DNA of 20,581 nt from DAOOPX01 sp964653045 (GTDB lineage Bacteria; Patescibacteriota; Microgenomatia; UBA1400; PJMF01), in contig CAZZBW010000016.1 of the NCBI GenBank assembly GCA_964653045.1, forward strand, positions 1 through 20,581. Direction: 5' to 3'. Below, in pieces: positions 11,864 to 19,637 of the stretch. The notes beneath the pieces are model-generated. The model saw only the letters and a list, made by a program, of their open reading frames with translations, ran no database searches and was not told the origin of the DNA. Positions within the stretch are counted from its first letter, which is position 1; every line of letters starts with the position of its first letter. Both the position numbers and the translations under genes were made by a program.

Positions 11864-12988
11864 ATGAAAAAAAACCTCAAAGTTGCTCTGGTGCATGATT
11901 ACTTGGCTGAGTATGGAGGTGCCGAGAGAGTGCTTGAGGCGCTCCACCAAATTTTTCCTGATGCACCAGTTTACACCGCGTTCGTTGATGCAGAGCGGTT
12001 AGGCAAGCAGTGGCAAAAATTCGCGTCTTGGGATATTCGTACCAGTTGGTTAACTAGAATTCCGTTTCACAAGCGTTTGTTCTCCCCATTGCGAATTTTT
12101 GCCCCCAGTTTTTTTCGTAGCTTAGACTTATCTAGTTTTGATTTAGTGATTTCATCAACCAACGCCTACTTTGCCAAGGCTGTAAAAGTATCGGATAGAG
12201 TTCACTTCTGCTACTGTCACACGCCCAGTCGGTCACTTTGGGGTTACAGTACCATGACAGATTGGCAGAACAACCCCTTTACCAAATTCTTTGGCACCCT
12301 GATCAATCATTACTTGCGGGTAGAAGACGTTAAGATTGCCCGTTCAAACGTCGATTACTTTATTGCCAACTCGCGCGAAACTCAGCGGCGAATCAAAAAA
12401 TTTTATAAATTACCCTCGACTGTAATTTATCCACCAGTTGATATTCCCATGCAACCTCCTCCTCCCAATCAAGAACGAAGATATTATCTGTATGTTAATC
12501 GCCTGGCTTGGGCTAAGCATCCTGAGTTGGCAGTCCAAGTTTGTACTAAACTTGGACTGCCACTGAAAGTCGTTGGTTCGGGCAAAATGTTATCTGGTCT
12601 ACGAGATATTGCTGGTCCAACAGTTGAGTTTTTGGGACACGTCAGCGATGTAGAGTTGTCTCAGCTTTATCGGGGCGCCATTGCTTTACTGTATCCAGTC
12701 GAAGATGAAGATTTTGGCATAGTACCAGTTGAAGCAATGGCGCACGGAACTCCGGTAGTTGCTCATGCCTCTGGAGGACCGCTTGAATCAGTTGCTGATG
12801 GTAAAACAGGAGTCTTATTTACCGATCTTTCCTTAATTGGATTGGAGAAGGCGATAGCTAAGTTTAATCTTGGCCGTTTTAATCCAACTTTTCTCTATCA
12901 TCACGCTAACAAATACAGCCAGGATGAATTTGTAAAAAAAACTATTAGTTTTGTCGAGGAGAAAGCACCACAAAAGCCACGTCGTTAG
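11864..12988 (+). CDS. GT4-family glycosyltransferase (WbaZ-like), 374 aa
   Basis: This is a GT-B fold retaining glycosyltransferase, probably adding a nucleotide-activated sugar to a surface glycan. The N-terminal acceptor domain opens with KVALVHDYLAEYGGAERVLEAL. The C-terminal donor domain starts near YYLYVNRLAWAKHPELAV and carries the EX7E motif (E282 and E290 in EDFGIVPVEAM) and the HGTPVVA.ASGGPLESV loop. The CHTPSRSLWGY segment is typical of WbaZ-like mannosyltransferases, but the sugar is not proven. It converges with the GH39-like gene, overlapping it by 44 bp. Codons 223-234 are encoded within a perfect 15-bp hairpin. Confidence 0.88.
   Translation: MKKNLKVALVHDYLAEYGGAERVLEALHQIFPDAPVYTAFVDAERLGKQWQKFASWDIRTSWLTRIPFHKRLFSPLRIFAPSFFRSLDLSSFDLVISSTNAYFAKAVKVSDRVHFCYCHTPSRSLWGYSTMTDWQNNPFTKFFGTLINHYLRVEDVKIARSNVDYFIANSRETQRRIKKFYKLPSTVIYPPVDIPMQPPPPNQERRYYLYVNRLAWAKHPELAVQVCTKLGLPLKVVGSGKMLSGLRDIAGPTVEFLGHVSDVELSQLYRGAIALLYPVEDEDFGIVPVEAMAHGTPVVAHASGGPLESVADGKTGVLFTDLSLIGLEKAIAKFNLGRFNPTFLYHHANKYSQDEFVKKTISFVEEKAPQKPRR
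12528..12562 (+). repeat. Perfect 15-bp intragenic inverted repeat
   Basis: TGGCAGTCCAAGTTT (12528-12542) and AAACTTGGACTGCCA (12548-12562) enclose a 5-nt loop in the GT4 gene. There is no T tract. Confidence 0.92.
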
Positions 12989-14354
12989 CTGGCATCAACA
13001 GAGCAGTTTTTAAAGTTGCGCCACTGGTGGCAGTCTCGATTGTAGAAGTTTTCCCAGACAAGTAGCGAATGTTAATTAGATATCTTCCTGGATCAATATT
13101 TTCATAAATTACCGGCACAATCTCTTGATTGTTATTCCTGCGATCATAATTGGCTACTACCATTTGTACATGACCTTCTGGAGTTTTACTTGCCAATCCT
13201 TTAACTTTTGAGCCCTGACCGCTTAGGTCTAGCCACTCATTACTCAAGCTATCTAGATACTTTAGACCGGAGTAACGGATTTTGGGGTTACCTCCATGCT
13301 CATTGGCAGTGAATAATCCCCATCTGCCCCAGTACGCTTCCCCTTTGGGGTCGGCGCCGTCTTGAATTTCAAAGATAAAACTGCGATCAACATTACCCAC
13401 CATACTGATTGCTGAGGCGACGGTATGAGCCGCGGAACTACGGTTATCATAATCACTATCCATTTCACTGGTGTGACCCCACTCGGTGAGGTGGTACTCT
13501 AAATTTTCTGCCAGCTGAGGATATTCGCTGACCCAAGATCTGATTTCTTCGACATCTCTGTTATAAATGTTGATATCGGTGCTGTACCGATGCCAAGAAA
13601 CAAAATCAAAGCGCAAGTTTTGCGAAGTTGCCAGTTTGGCGAGAGCTTGAATCCAACTTTTATATGGTTTGGTGATGGCTGGTCCACCGATTTTAAACGG
13701 TGAAACATTTTGGGCTGCTGCGGCTCCGCGAGCCGAAGCAGCATACAAATCCAGGTAGTTTTTGTCACCGTAGTATTTCCAGTCGCCAAATAAATCTGGC
13801 TCGTTCCAGACCTCATAATAAACGTTATCAAAGCCCATTGTCCCACTGACATGCTCAACTGTTTTTTGCACAATATATTGCCAGTCGGAGTAGTTCAAGG
13901 GTTTATCGACAATGTTCCCGCTTGAAATGTTGAGTGGCATATACGAAAGTGAGATGAAGGGAGTGGCACCTACACTCCGAATGTCTTGGAGAATAACGTC
14001 AATTTTTGTAAAATCGAAATATAAATTCCCCGGAGAGCCTTGAACAATTTCATAAAAATCGTAAATATGATCAATGCGGATATACTCTGGATTTAAAGCC
14101 TTGACCATAGCACTAATAGGCTCGAGTCTCCAAGAGAAACTCTCGCCACCTTGTGCCAAATTCCGCCACGGTCTCGGTAAGTTGCCTTTGCTTGCTTGCG
14201 TGTTTATGAAGAACGCGGCCGGAGTATGAGTGGCCTGAGAAATATACTCAGTGACCGAGTCAAAATTATTGGCGGCGAGCACTGTTAATACCACCAAAAA
14301 AACAAAGAAAACACCGCGAAATACCTCAGACCTGATGATTTTGTTATTTCGCAT
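12945..14354 (-). CDS. Membrane-anchored GH39-like glycoside hydrolase, 469 aa
   Basis: This is a clan GH-A (beta/alpha)8 glycosidase, closest in pattern to GH39 (beta-xylosidase/iduronidase type). An N-terminal hydrophobic segment (about 12-28, VFRGVFFVFLVVLTVLA) would anchor or export it. The catalytic domain shows YIRIDHIYDF, YYEVWNEPDLFGDW with acid/base E185, DFVSWHRYSTD with H255, and nucleophile E291 in YHLTEWGHTS. A small C-terminal beta region ends at residue 469. The substrate is unknown; it could trim the cell's own surface glycans or foreign polysaccharide. It is convergent with and overlaps the GT4 gene. Confidence 0.85.
   Translation of the reverse strand: MRNNKIIRSEVFRGVFFVFLVVLTVLAANNFDSVTEYISQATHTPAAFFINTQASKGNLPRPWRNLAQGGESFSWRLEPISAMVKALNPEYIRIDHIYDFYEIVQGSPGNLYFDFTKIDVILQDIRSVGATPFISLSYMPLNISSGNIVDKPLNYSDWQYIVQKTVEHVSGTMGFDNVYYEVWNEPDLFGDWKYYGDKNYLDLYAASARGAAAAQNVSPFKIGGPAITKPYKSWIQALAKLATSQNLRFDFVSWHRYSTDINIYNRDVEEIRSWVSEYPQLAENLEYHLTEWGHTSEMDSDYDNRSSAAHTVASAISMVGNVDRSFIFEIQDGADPKGEAYWGRWGLFTANEHGGNPKIRYSGLKYLDSLSNEWLDLSGQGSKVKGLASKTPEGHVQMVVANYDRRNNNQEIVPVIYENIDPGRYLINIRYLSGKTSTIETATSGATLKTALLMPANDVAFVVLSPRQN
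13714..13742 (+). repeat. Intragenic inverted repeat, 11 of 12 bp paired
   Basis: GCTGCTGCGGCT (13714-13725) and AGCCGAAGCAGC (13731-13742) pair with one mismatch around a 5-nt loop, inside the GH39-like gene. Confidence 0.75.
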
Positions 14355-14370
14355 CTCCTAAGAATAAATC

Positions 14371-14406
14371 TTGACAAGTTAGCAAACAAGAGGTATCCTC
14401 TGCTAA
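14371..14406 (+). promoter_or_regulatory. hrcA promoter with CIRCE-like operator
   Basis: TTGACA (14371-14376), a 17-bp spacer and TATCCT (14394-14399) predict a start next to the ATG at 14408. Between them, TTAGCA (14379-14384) and TGCTAA (14401-14406) are inverted as in CIRCE, but 16 nt apart instead of 15. An inner AGAGG/CCTCT palindrome is also present. HrcA autorepression is inferred. Confidence 0.7.
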
Positions 14407-14407
14407 T

Positions 14408-15130
14408 ATGTTGGATTTAACGCCGCGCCAGATACAAATACTTCGTGCCTTAATCGAGGAGTTTATTAGCAAAGCTGAACCAGTGGGCTCGGATACGATT
14501 GATAAAAAATATGCAATAGGTGTTTCTCCGGCGACGATTCGTAACGAAATGATTCGTTTGACCGAGCAAGGTTATCTAGCTAAATCTCATAGCAGTGCGG
14601 GCAGGACACCCACGCCTCAAGCCATGAAGCTCTACGTCAATGAACTGATGAAGGAGAAGGAGTTGACGGTCGCTGACGAAGTAACTGCCAAAGAAAAAGT
14701 TTGGAAAAACAGACAGCAGATTCAGGGTTTACTCCGCCAAATTGCGGTGGTGATGGCCGATAAGTCTCATGCATTGGCGATTACTTCAATTGACAAAAAT
14801 GAGCTATTTTATGCTGGTTACGCCAACTTATTCAAACTTCCGGAATTCGATGATCGCGATGTGACCCAGTGTGTGTTTGAGCTGATTGAAGAAGTCTCAA
14901 TGCTTGAAGAAATTTTTTCCCATGGTTCGAGTGAAAATCAAGTGAAAGTTGTTTATGGTCCAGAACTTGGTAACAAGTTTTTAGCCCCACTAGGGGTCAT
15001 CCATACTACTTTTGAAGCAGGGGGACATCAGTGTCGTGTAGCGGTGTTGGGTTCGAGTCGATTTGATTACCCATATATTATTCCGTTTATGAAGTATATT
15101 CGTGAATTGGTTAAAGAGTTAGTGGAGTAA
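14408..15130 (+). CDS. hrcA: Heat-inducible transcription repressor HrcA, short form, 240 aa
   Basis: HrcA represses chaperone genes by binding CIRCE. The winged-helix N-terminus is typical: LTPRQIQILRALIEEFISKAEPVGSDTI, VSPATIRNEMIRLTEQGYL and HSSAGRTPTPQAMKLYV (to about 77). A GAF-like region follows (about 110-235, ending FDYPYIIPFMKYIRELV). At 240 aa it is about 100 residues shorter than the usual protein, lacking much of the central inserted dimerisation part. It heads the hrcA, NUDIX-grpE, dnaK cluster, and the next gene begins 9 nt later. Confidence 0.9.
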   Translation: MLDLTPRQIQILRALIEEFISKAEPVGSDTIDKKYAIGVSPATIRNEMIRLTEQGYLAKSHSSAGRTPTPQAMKLYVNELMKEKELTVADEVTAKEKVWKNRQQIQGLLRQIAVVMADKSHALAITSIDKNELFYAGYANLFKLPEFDDRDVTQCVFELIEEVSMLEEIFSHGSSENQVKVVYGPELGNKFLAPLGVIHTTFEAGGHQCRVAVLGSSRFDYPYIIPFMKYIRELVKELVE

Positions 15131-15139
15131 TTTTTCGAG

Positions 15140-15979
15140 ATGAAAAACGCGGAAAACAAAAATCGTTTTGGTCGTTTTCAAGTTGCAGTTGGGGCGCTAA
15201 TTGAAAATGTTGCTACCGGGCAAATACTACTATTACAGCGAAAAAAAGATGATCGATTTGATCCAGATGGTTTTGAGTTGATATACGGCAGATTGATGCA
15301 ATCGGAAGAAATCGAAGCAGGGTTGCTGAGAGAAATTCAAGAAGAAACTGGAATTTCTCATATAGAAATTGTTAGACAACTGTCTTTTTGGCATATTTTC
15401 CGTGGAGAAGAGTTGCCAGAGAATGAAGTAGTTGGTCTGACATTTTGGTGTCAGACCAATATTTCACAAGTCGATATATCCGAAGAACATCAAGGCTATG
15501 AGTGGGTAAGTCCCGAAAATATTTTGGCAAAAATTAAACTTGCGGGGGTTAAGGCGGATGTGGAAGAGTGTTTGATCCAGCGCGCCCAGCTGCTCGAGTG
15601 GCAGAGTGCAGCTGGGCGCGCTCAACGGGCTTTAGCCGATTATCAAAACTTGGTCAAGCGGGTGATTAAAGAAAAACAGGATCTAACTCATCAAGTGGGA
15701 GTTGAGCTAGTGACCCAATTACTCTCGCCTCTGTCTCATTTAAAGCTAGCAGCCAGTGAGCTGAAAGATCAGGGTTTAGCAATGGTGGTCAAAGAGTTTG
15801 ATCACACTTTGACCCAACTTGGATTGAAAGAAATATCCCCAATTGGGGAAAAATTTGATGTTAACACGATGGAGGCGGTCAAGCGTCAGGGAAAAGGGGA
15901 GAAAGTAATCCAGGTAGTCAAACCGGGATACTGGCTCAATGACCGAGTAATTCAGCATGCCAAGGTGATTGTCGGATAA
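15140..15979 (+). CDS. grpE: NUDIX hydrolase-GrpE fusion protein, 279 aa
   Basis: One uninterrupted frame encodes two domains. Residues 8-145 are a Nudix hydrolase with an exact Nudix box, G50 through I72 (G-x5-E-x7-REIQEETGI), and the fold motifs VAVGALIEN and EWVSPENI. Residues about 158-279 are GrpE: GRAQRALADYQNLVKRVIKEKQDL (coiled coil), GEKFDVNTMEAV, and GYWLNDRVIQHAKVIVG at the end. GrpE is the nucleotide exchange factor of DnaK, encoded next door. The usual long N-terminal GrpE coiled coil is missing and the Nudix domain takes its place. The junction (about 148-162) is encoded by a perfect 15-bp hairpin. Position between hrcA and dnaK supports the GrpE role. Confidence 0.88.
   Translation: MKNAENKNRFGRFQVAVGALIENVATGQILLLQRKKDDRFDPDGFELIYGRLMQSEEIEAGLLREIQEETGISHIEIVRQLSFWHIFRGEELPENEVVGLTFWCQTNISQVDISEEHQGYEWVSPENILAKIKLAGVKADVEECLIQRAQLLEWQSAAGRAQRALADYQNLVKRVIKEKQDLTHQVGVELVTQLLSPLSHLKLAASELKDQGLAMVVKEFDHTLTQLGLKEISPIGEKFDVNTMEAVKRQGKGEKVIQVVKPGYWLNDRVIQHAKVIVG
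15432..15459 (+). repeat. Perfect 11-bp intragenic inverted repeat
   Basis: TTGGTCTGACA (15432-15442) and TGTCAGACCAA (15449-15459) enclose a 6-nt loop in the Nudix part of the fusion gene. Confidence 0.85.
15579..15622 (+). repeat. Perfect 15-bp inverted repeat at the NUDIX/GrpE junction
   Basis: AGCGCGCCCAGCTGC (15579-15593) and GCAGCTGGGCGCGCT (15608-15622) enclose a 14-nt loop. It encodes the linker between the two domains. It has no T tract and would be a very stable GC-rich mRNA hairpin. Confidence 0.92.
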
Positions 15980-15986
15980 ATTGCTA

Positions 15987-16013
15987 CTAGCAGTCTCAGC
16001 GCTAGTCTGCTAA
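15987..16013 (+). promoter_or_regulatory. CIRCE-like element upstream of dnaK
   Basis: CTAGCAGTC (15987-15995), a 9-nt spacer and GTCTGCTAA (16005-16013) match the 9-9-9 geometry of CIRCE (TTAGCACTC-N9-GAGTGCTAA), each arm matching 7 of 9. TAAAAT (16011-16016) and TATAAA (16029-16034) are possible -10 boxes; no -35 is clear. Confidence 0.6.
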
Positions 16014-16083
16014 AATAGGTACTATTAGTATAAATTATTAGTTATTCAAAAGTAAAAGAAAAGATTGATGAAAGGACAAAATT

Positions 16084-18039
16084 ATGTCAGATAAAAATAC
16101 AGGTAAAATCATTGGTATTGACTTGGGGACGACCAACTCGGCGATTGCGGTAATGGAGGGCGGCACTGCCAAAATTATTGCCACTGCCGAAGGTCGTAAC
16201 ACTTTTCCCTCAATTGTTTCGTTCAAAGGTAGCGAAGTGAGTGTAGGCGACATTGCCAAGCGACAGATGGTGCTCAATTCGGAGCGGACTGTGAACTCAG
16301 TCAAACGCTTTATGGGTCGCAAGCTTAAAGATAAGGCTGTCAAAGAAGCAATTAAGCACGTAGCCTATCCCATTAAAGAAGGCAAAGATGGAATGGCTGT
16401 CGTGGTAATTGAGGGTAAAGAGTATACCCCTCAAGAAATTAGTGCCAAAATTTTGGCCAAAGCCAAAACTGATGCCGAGAGCTACTTGGGAGGCACGGTT
16501 GACCGGGCGGTCATTACCGTGCCAGCATATTTCGACGATTCACAACGTCAGGCTACCAAGCAAGCCGGTGAGATTGCTGGACTCAAAGTAGAGCGAATTG
16601 TTAATGAACCGACAGCCGCCGCCCTGGCATATGGGTTGGATAAAAAAGGCAGTCAGACAATCGCAGTTTACGACTTGGGCGGCGGCACCTTCGATATCTC
16701 GATTCTCGAGATAGGTGATGGTGTCTTTGAGGTCAAAGCTACCAATGGTGACACTTTCCTCGGTGGTGACGATTTCGACAGCCGCATTATCGATTGGATA
16801 GTCGCTCAGTTCAAAAAAGAAACCGGTAAAGATTTAACCAAAGATCCTCAAGCACTACAAAGAATTAAAGATGCGGCGGAGAAAGCTAAGATTGAGCTAT
16901 CTTCGGCACAAACGTCTGAGATTAACCAGCCGTTTATCACTCAGGGAGATAGTGGTCAGCCACTTCATTTAACGATGACATTGACCAGAGCTAAGCTGGA
17001 AGAGCTAGTGGATGATTTGATTAAGAGTTCGTTTGAACCAGTGAAAAAGGCTTTTGCTGACGCCAAGATCAAACCCGCAGACATTTCTGACGTTGTTTTG
17101 GTAGGTGGCCAGACTAGGATGCCCAAAGTCCAAGAAGAAGTGAAAAAGTTTTTTGGTAAAGAACCACACAAGGGAGTTAATCCAGACGAAGTGGTGGCGA
17201 TTGGGGCTGCGATTCAAGCTGGAGTAATTGGCGGCGAGGTGACTGATGTAGTTCTGCTTGATGTAACGCCGTTGACGTTAGGACTCGAAACATTGGGTGG
17301 AGTGCGCACTCCCTTAATTGAGCGCAACACCACTATTCCTACCAGCAAGTCACAGATTTTTTCTACTGCTGCGGACAATCAAACCCAGGTGGAGATTAAT
17401 GTCCTGCAAGGAGAACGGGAGATGGCGGCTGACAATCGGTCGTTAGGTCGGTTTGTTTTAGACGGTATTCCACCAGCTCGGCGAGGCATGCCTCAAGTTG
17501 AGGTAACGTTTGATATCGATTCTAACGGAATTCTCAACGTCACGGCCAAAGATAAAACCACTAATAAAGAGCAGAAGATCACCATTCGAAACTCAACTAA
17601 CCTCAGCGAAGAAGAAGTTGAAAAGATGAAAAAAGATGCTGAAACTCATGCCGATGATGACAAGAAGAAGAAGGAGTTAGTCGAGGCCAAAAATCATGCT
17701 AACAGCGTGGCATTTGAAATCGAGAAACAGCTGGGTGAATATGGTGACAAACTTGAAACCAAAGATAAAGAACAGATTGAGAAAGATGTCAAAGCTCTCA
17801 AAGATTTGGCCGCCAAAGAAGATGTGACGAAAGAAGAGTTGGATAAAGCCACCGAAAGCATGTTCAAGTCAGCTCAGAAAATCGGTGAGGTGATGCAAAA
17901 GGCGCAGGCTGAATCAGGCAAAGCAGGGGAAAAACCGGAATCAGAAAGTGGTCCAGCTGATACTGACGAGAAAAAAGAGAAGGGTGAAAAACCCAAGAAA
18001 GATGGGGACGTTGAAGAGGGTGAAGTGGTGAAAGAGTAG
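16084..18039 (+). CDS. dnaK: Chaperone protein DnaK (Hsp70), 651 aa
   Basis: DnaK is the Hsp70 chaperone that folds and disaggregates proteins with GrpE and DnaJ. The ATPase domain shows IIGIDLGTTNS (about 9-19), VITVPAYFDDSQRQATKQAG, NEPTAAALAYG, IAVYDLGGGTFD and VVLVGGQTRMPKVQE. The substrate domain has DVTPLTLGLETLGG, NTTIPTSKSQIFSTA and the usual lid helices. The C-terminus is a Lys/Glu-rich tail without EEVD. AAAGGA at 16071-16076 is a good Shine-Dalgarno. The CIRCE-like box upstream and the hrcA and grpE genes before it show heat-shock control. dnaJ is not in the window. Confidence 0.98.
   Translation: MSDKNTGKIIGIDLGTTNSAIAVMEGGTAKIIATAEGRNTFPSIVSFKGSEVSVGDIAKRQMVLNSERTVNSVKRFMGRKLKDKAVKEAIKHVAYPIKEGKDGMAVVVIEGKEYTPQEISAKILAKAKTDAESYLGGTVDRAVITVPAYFDDSQRQATKQAGEIAGLKVERIVNEPTAAALAYGLDKKGSQTIAVYDLGGGTFDISILEIGDGVFEVKATNGDTFLGGDDFDSRIIDWIVAQFKKETGKDLTKDPQALQRIKDAAEKAKIELSSAQTSEINQPFITQGDSGQPLHLTMTLTRAKLEELVDDLIKSSFEPVKKAFADAKIKPADISDVVLVGGQTRMPKVQEEVKKFFGKEPHKGVNPDEVVAIGAAIQAGVIGGEVTDVVLLDVTPLTLGLETLGGVRTPLIERNTTIPTSKSQIFSTAADNQTQVEINVLQGEREMAADNRSLGRFVLDGIPPARRGMPQVEVTFDIDSNGILNVTAKDKTTNKEQKITIRNSTNLSEEEVEKMKKDAETHADDDKKKKELVEAKNHANSVAFEIEKQLGEYGDKLETKDKEQIEKDVKALKDLAAKEDVTKEELDKATESMFKSAQKIGEVMQKAQAESGKAGEKPESESGPADTDEKKEKGEKPKKDGDVEEGEVVKE
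17299..17312. repeat. Perfect 14-bp palindrome in dnaK
   Basis: GGAGTGCGCACTCC has no spacer. A 12-bp palindrome GAGGCATGCCTC follows at 17483-17494 in the same gene. Confidence 0.7.
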
Positions 18040-18058
18040 CCAACTCACTCCAGTCTTT

Positions 18059-18067
18059 TGGTATAAT
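18059..18067 (+). promoter_or_regulatory. Extended -10 promoter of the GT39-like gene
   Basis: TG-G-TATAAT is a perfect extended -10. A start at about 18074 leaves almost no leader before the GTG at 18076. Confidence 0.6.
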
Positions 18068-18075
18068 CGCTGACT

Positions 18076-19608
18076 GTGAGGAGTTCGGGCATTCTTGATT
18101 TTGTCAAAAGCTTTTATCCGCTTTTGATTGTTGCCGGCTTATATCTTTTGGTAACTTTTCCTCTTGGCTTAATCAAGGGACAACATGTTTTACTAAATTT
18201 GGAACCATATCCCGACAGCTTTGGTTATCTCACTCCCGTTGATAATTTTATCAAGGGCAAAGGGTTTGAGTATAGCTATCAAGATCACGTGATTCCACAG
18301 CGCATGCCACCGCTTTACTCTTTAGTTTTACTGCCACTTTATGTAGTTTTCAGCTCACCAATTTCATTTTATTTTACCAACATAATCTTGGGTCTTTTGA
18401 CCATAATCGGTCTTTTTTTGTTGATCAAGCTTTTTGTAAAAGATAATCTTATAATCGCCGGTTTATTAATGTTGTATCTGCTACATGGATATGTGCTGTT
18501 TATTGTTAGTACGCCGATGGCGGAAAACTTGACACTGACTCTTTTTGTATGGGCTTTGTACTTGTTTTTTATCGAGAAACACAATGTCTATCAAACTTTA
18601 TTAGTTAGTTTTTTGATTGTTGGGTTGCTGTTGACCAAATATGTTTACGTTGGCGTAGGGTTAGTTCTTGGTATGTTGTTTGTGTTCAAATATTGGCGGC
18701 AGCGACAACAGGCTAAGATATTCTATCTGGTTAGTTTTTCTTCACTCTTGATTGGTATGCTTATAATCTATCTCAATTATCTAGATTGGTCATCATTTAA
18801 GTACGTTAATCAATTGAAAGCTTTTTCACTTAGTTATTTCCAACAAGCAATTAGTTTTTACTTGCCAACGTTAATGGGCAAGATGACAAGTTTTTTGTGG
18901 TTGAGATACCCGCTCAGCTCGGTAGTTTTCAATATATTTAATCTCCTCGTATTGATGATGGTTGTTTTTTGGAAAAAAAAGCTACGAGGATTAAAAGGAT
19001 TTGAGTTAATATATTTTGCTCATCTGCCAATTTTATTTATGTATTTTTATCTTGATGCCAGATTTTTGATTACTACTATCGTACTTAATATCATATTTTT
19101 ATGTCTTTTAATCAAAGCATTGGATAAAAAAAGAGCGCTGATAATAGCTGTGTTAGGGTTGGGTTTTTTTGGACTGATTATCAATCAAAGAGGATTATAC
19201 AAACAGATAATTGGTCAAAATTTATTGGGTAATTCTACTGCTTGGCATCACCGTTCGGTATTAAACGTTGGTCAATTTATGGCTGATAAAGATGGAGCGG
19301 TAATGGTGACAGCTTTACATCCGCCACTTTTTTCTCTCTATGGATTCGGCCAGGAACAACTATTGCCCATATCAGCAACTCAAGAGTATTTTTCTGATGG
19401 GATTTGGGGTGAAATAAACCCCGATATCATTGCTGAAGTTCAATCTAGGGTGATTGATGGTCAGGCGGTTTATGTTTCCAATGCTTATATCACCGCTGTC
19501 CCTGATTATGTTAAAGCTTTTGAGTTGATTGGTCAACAATTTAATCTTAAACTTGAAAAATCTGGTTGTCTTGAAGCGTGTAACATTTATTCAATATCTT
19601 TGTTATAG
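18076..19608 (+). CDS. Multi-pass membrane glycosyltransferase-like protein (GT39/ArnT-like), 510 aa
   Basis: This is a probable GT-C membrane protein using a polyprenyl-phosphate sugar donor. About ten hydrophobic segments are visible, starting with YPLLIVAGLYLLVTFPLGLI (about 14-33). The first external loop carries LEPYPDSFGYLTPVDNFIKG, with the acidic D typical of the first loop of PMT-like enzymes, and then QRMPPLYSLVLLPLYVVF. A soluble C-terminal part (about 390-510) follows. The start is GTG right after the extended -10. It ends at 19608, about 30 nt before the GT2 gene that likely makes its lipid-linked donor. Acceptor unknown. Confidence 0.75.
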   Translation: MRSSGILDFVKSFYPLLIVAGLYLLVTFPLGLIKGQHVLLNLEPYPDSFGYLTPVDNFIKGKGFEYSYQDHVIPQRMPPLYSLVLLPLYVVFSSPISFYFTNIILGLLTIIGLFLLIKLFVKDNLIIAGLLMLYLLHGYVLFIVSTPMAENLTLTLFVWALYLFFIEKHNVYQTLLVSFLIVGLLLTKYVYVGVGLVLGMLFVFKYWRQRQQAKIFYLVSFSSLLIGMLIIYLNYLDWSSFKYVNQLKAFSLSYFQQAISFYLPTLMGKMTSFLWLRYPLSSVVFNIFNLLVLMMVVFWKKKLRGLKGFELIYFAHLPILFMYFYLDARFLITTIVLNIIFLCLLIKALDKKRALIIAVLGLGFFGLIINQRGLYKQIIGQNLLGNSTAWHHRSVLNVGQFMADKDGAVMVTALHPPLFSLYGFGQEQLLPISATQEYFSDGIWGEINPDIIAEVQSRVIDGQAVYVSNAYITAVPDYVKAFELIGQQFNLKLEKSGCLEACNIYSISLL

Positions 19609-19637
19609 TGTTTTTGAATATTAAAGGAAGACATAAT

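Noticed and set aside
12945..12988. A 44-bp convergent overlap as a regulatory feature
   Set aside because: Short tail-to-tail overlaps are ordinary in compact genomes; no terminator or antisense signal is evident.
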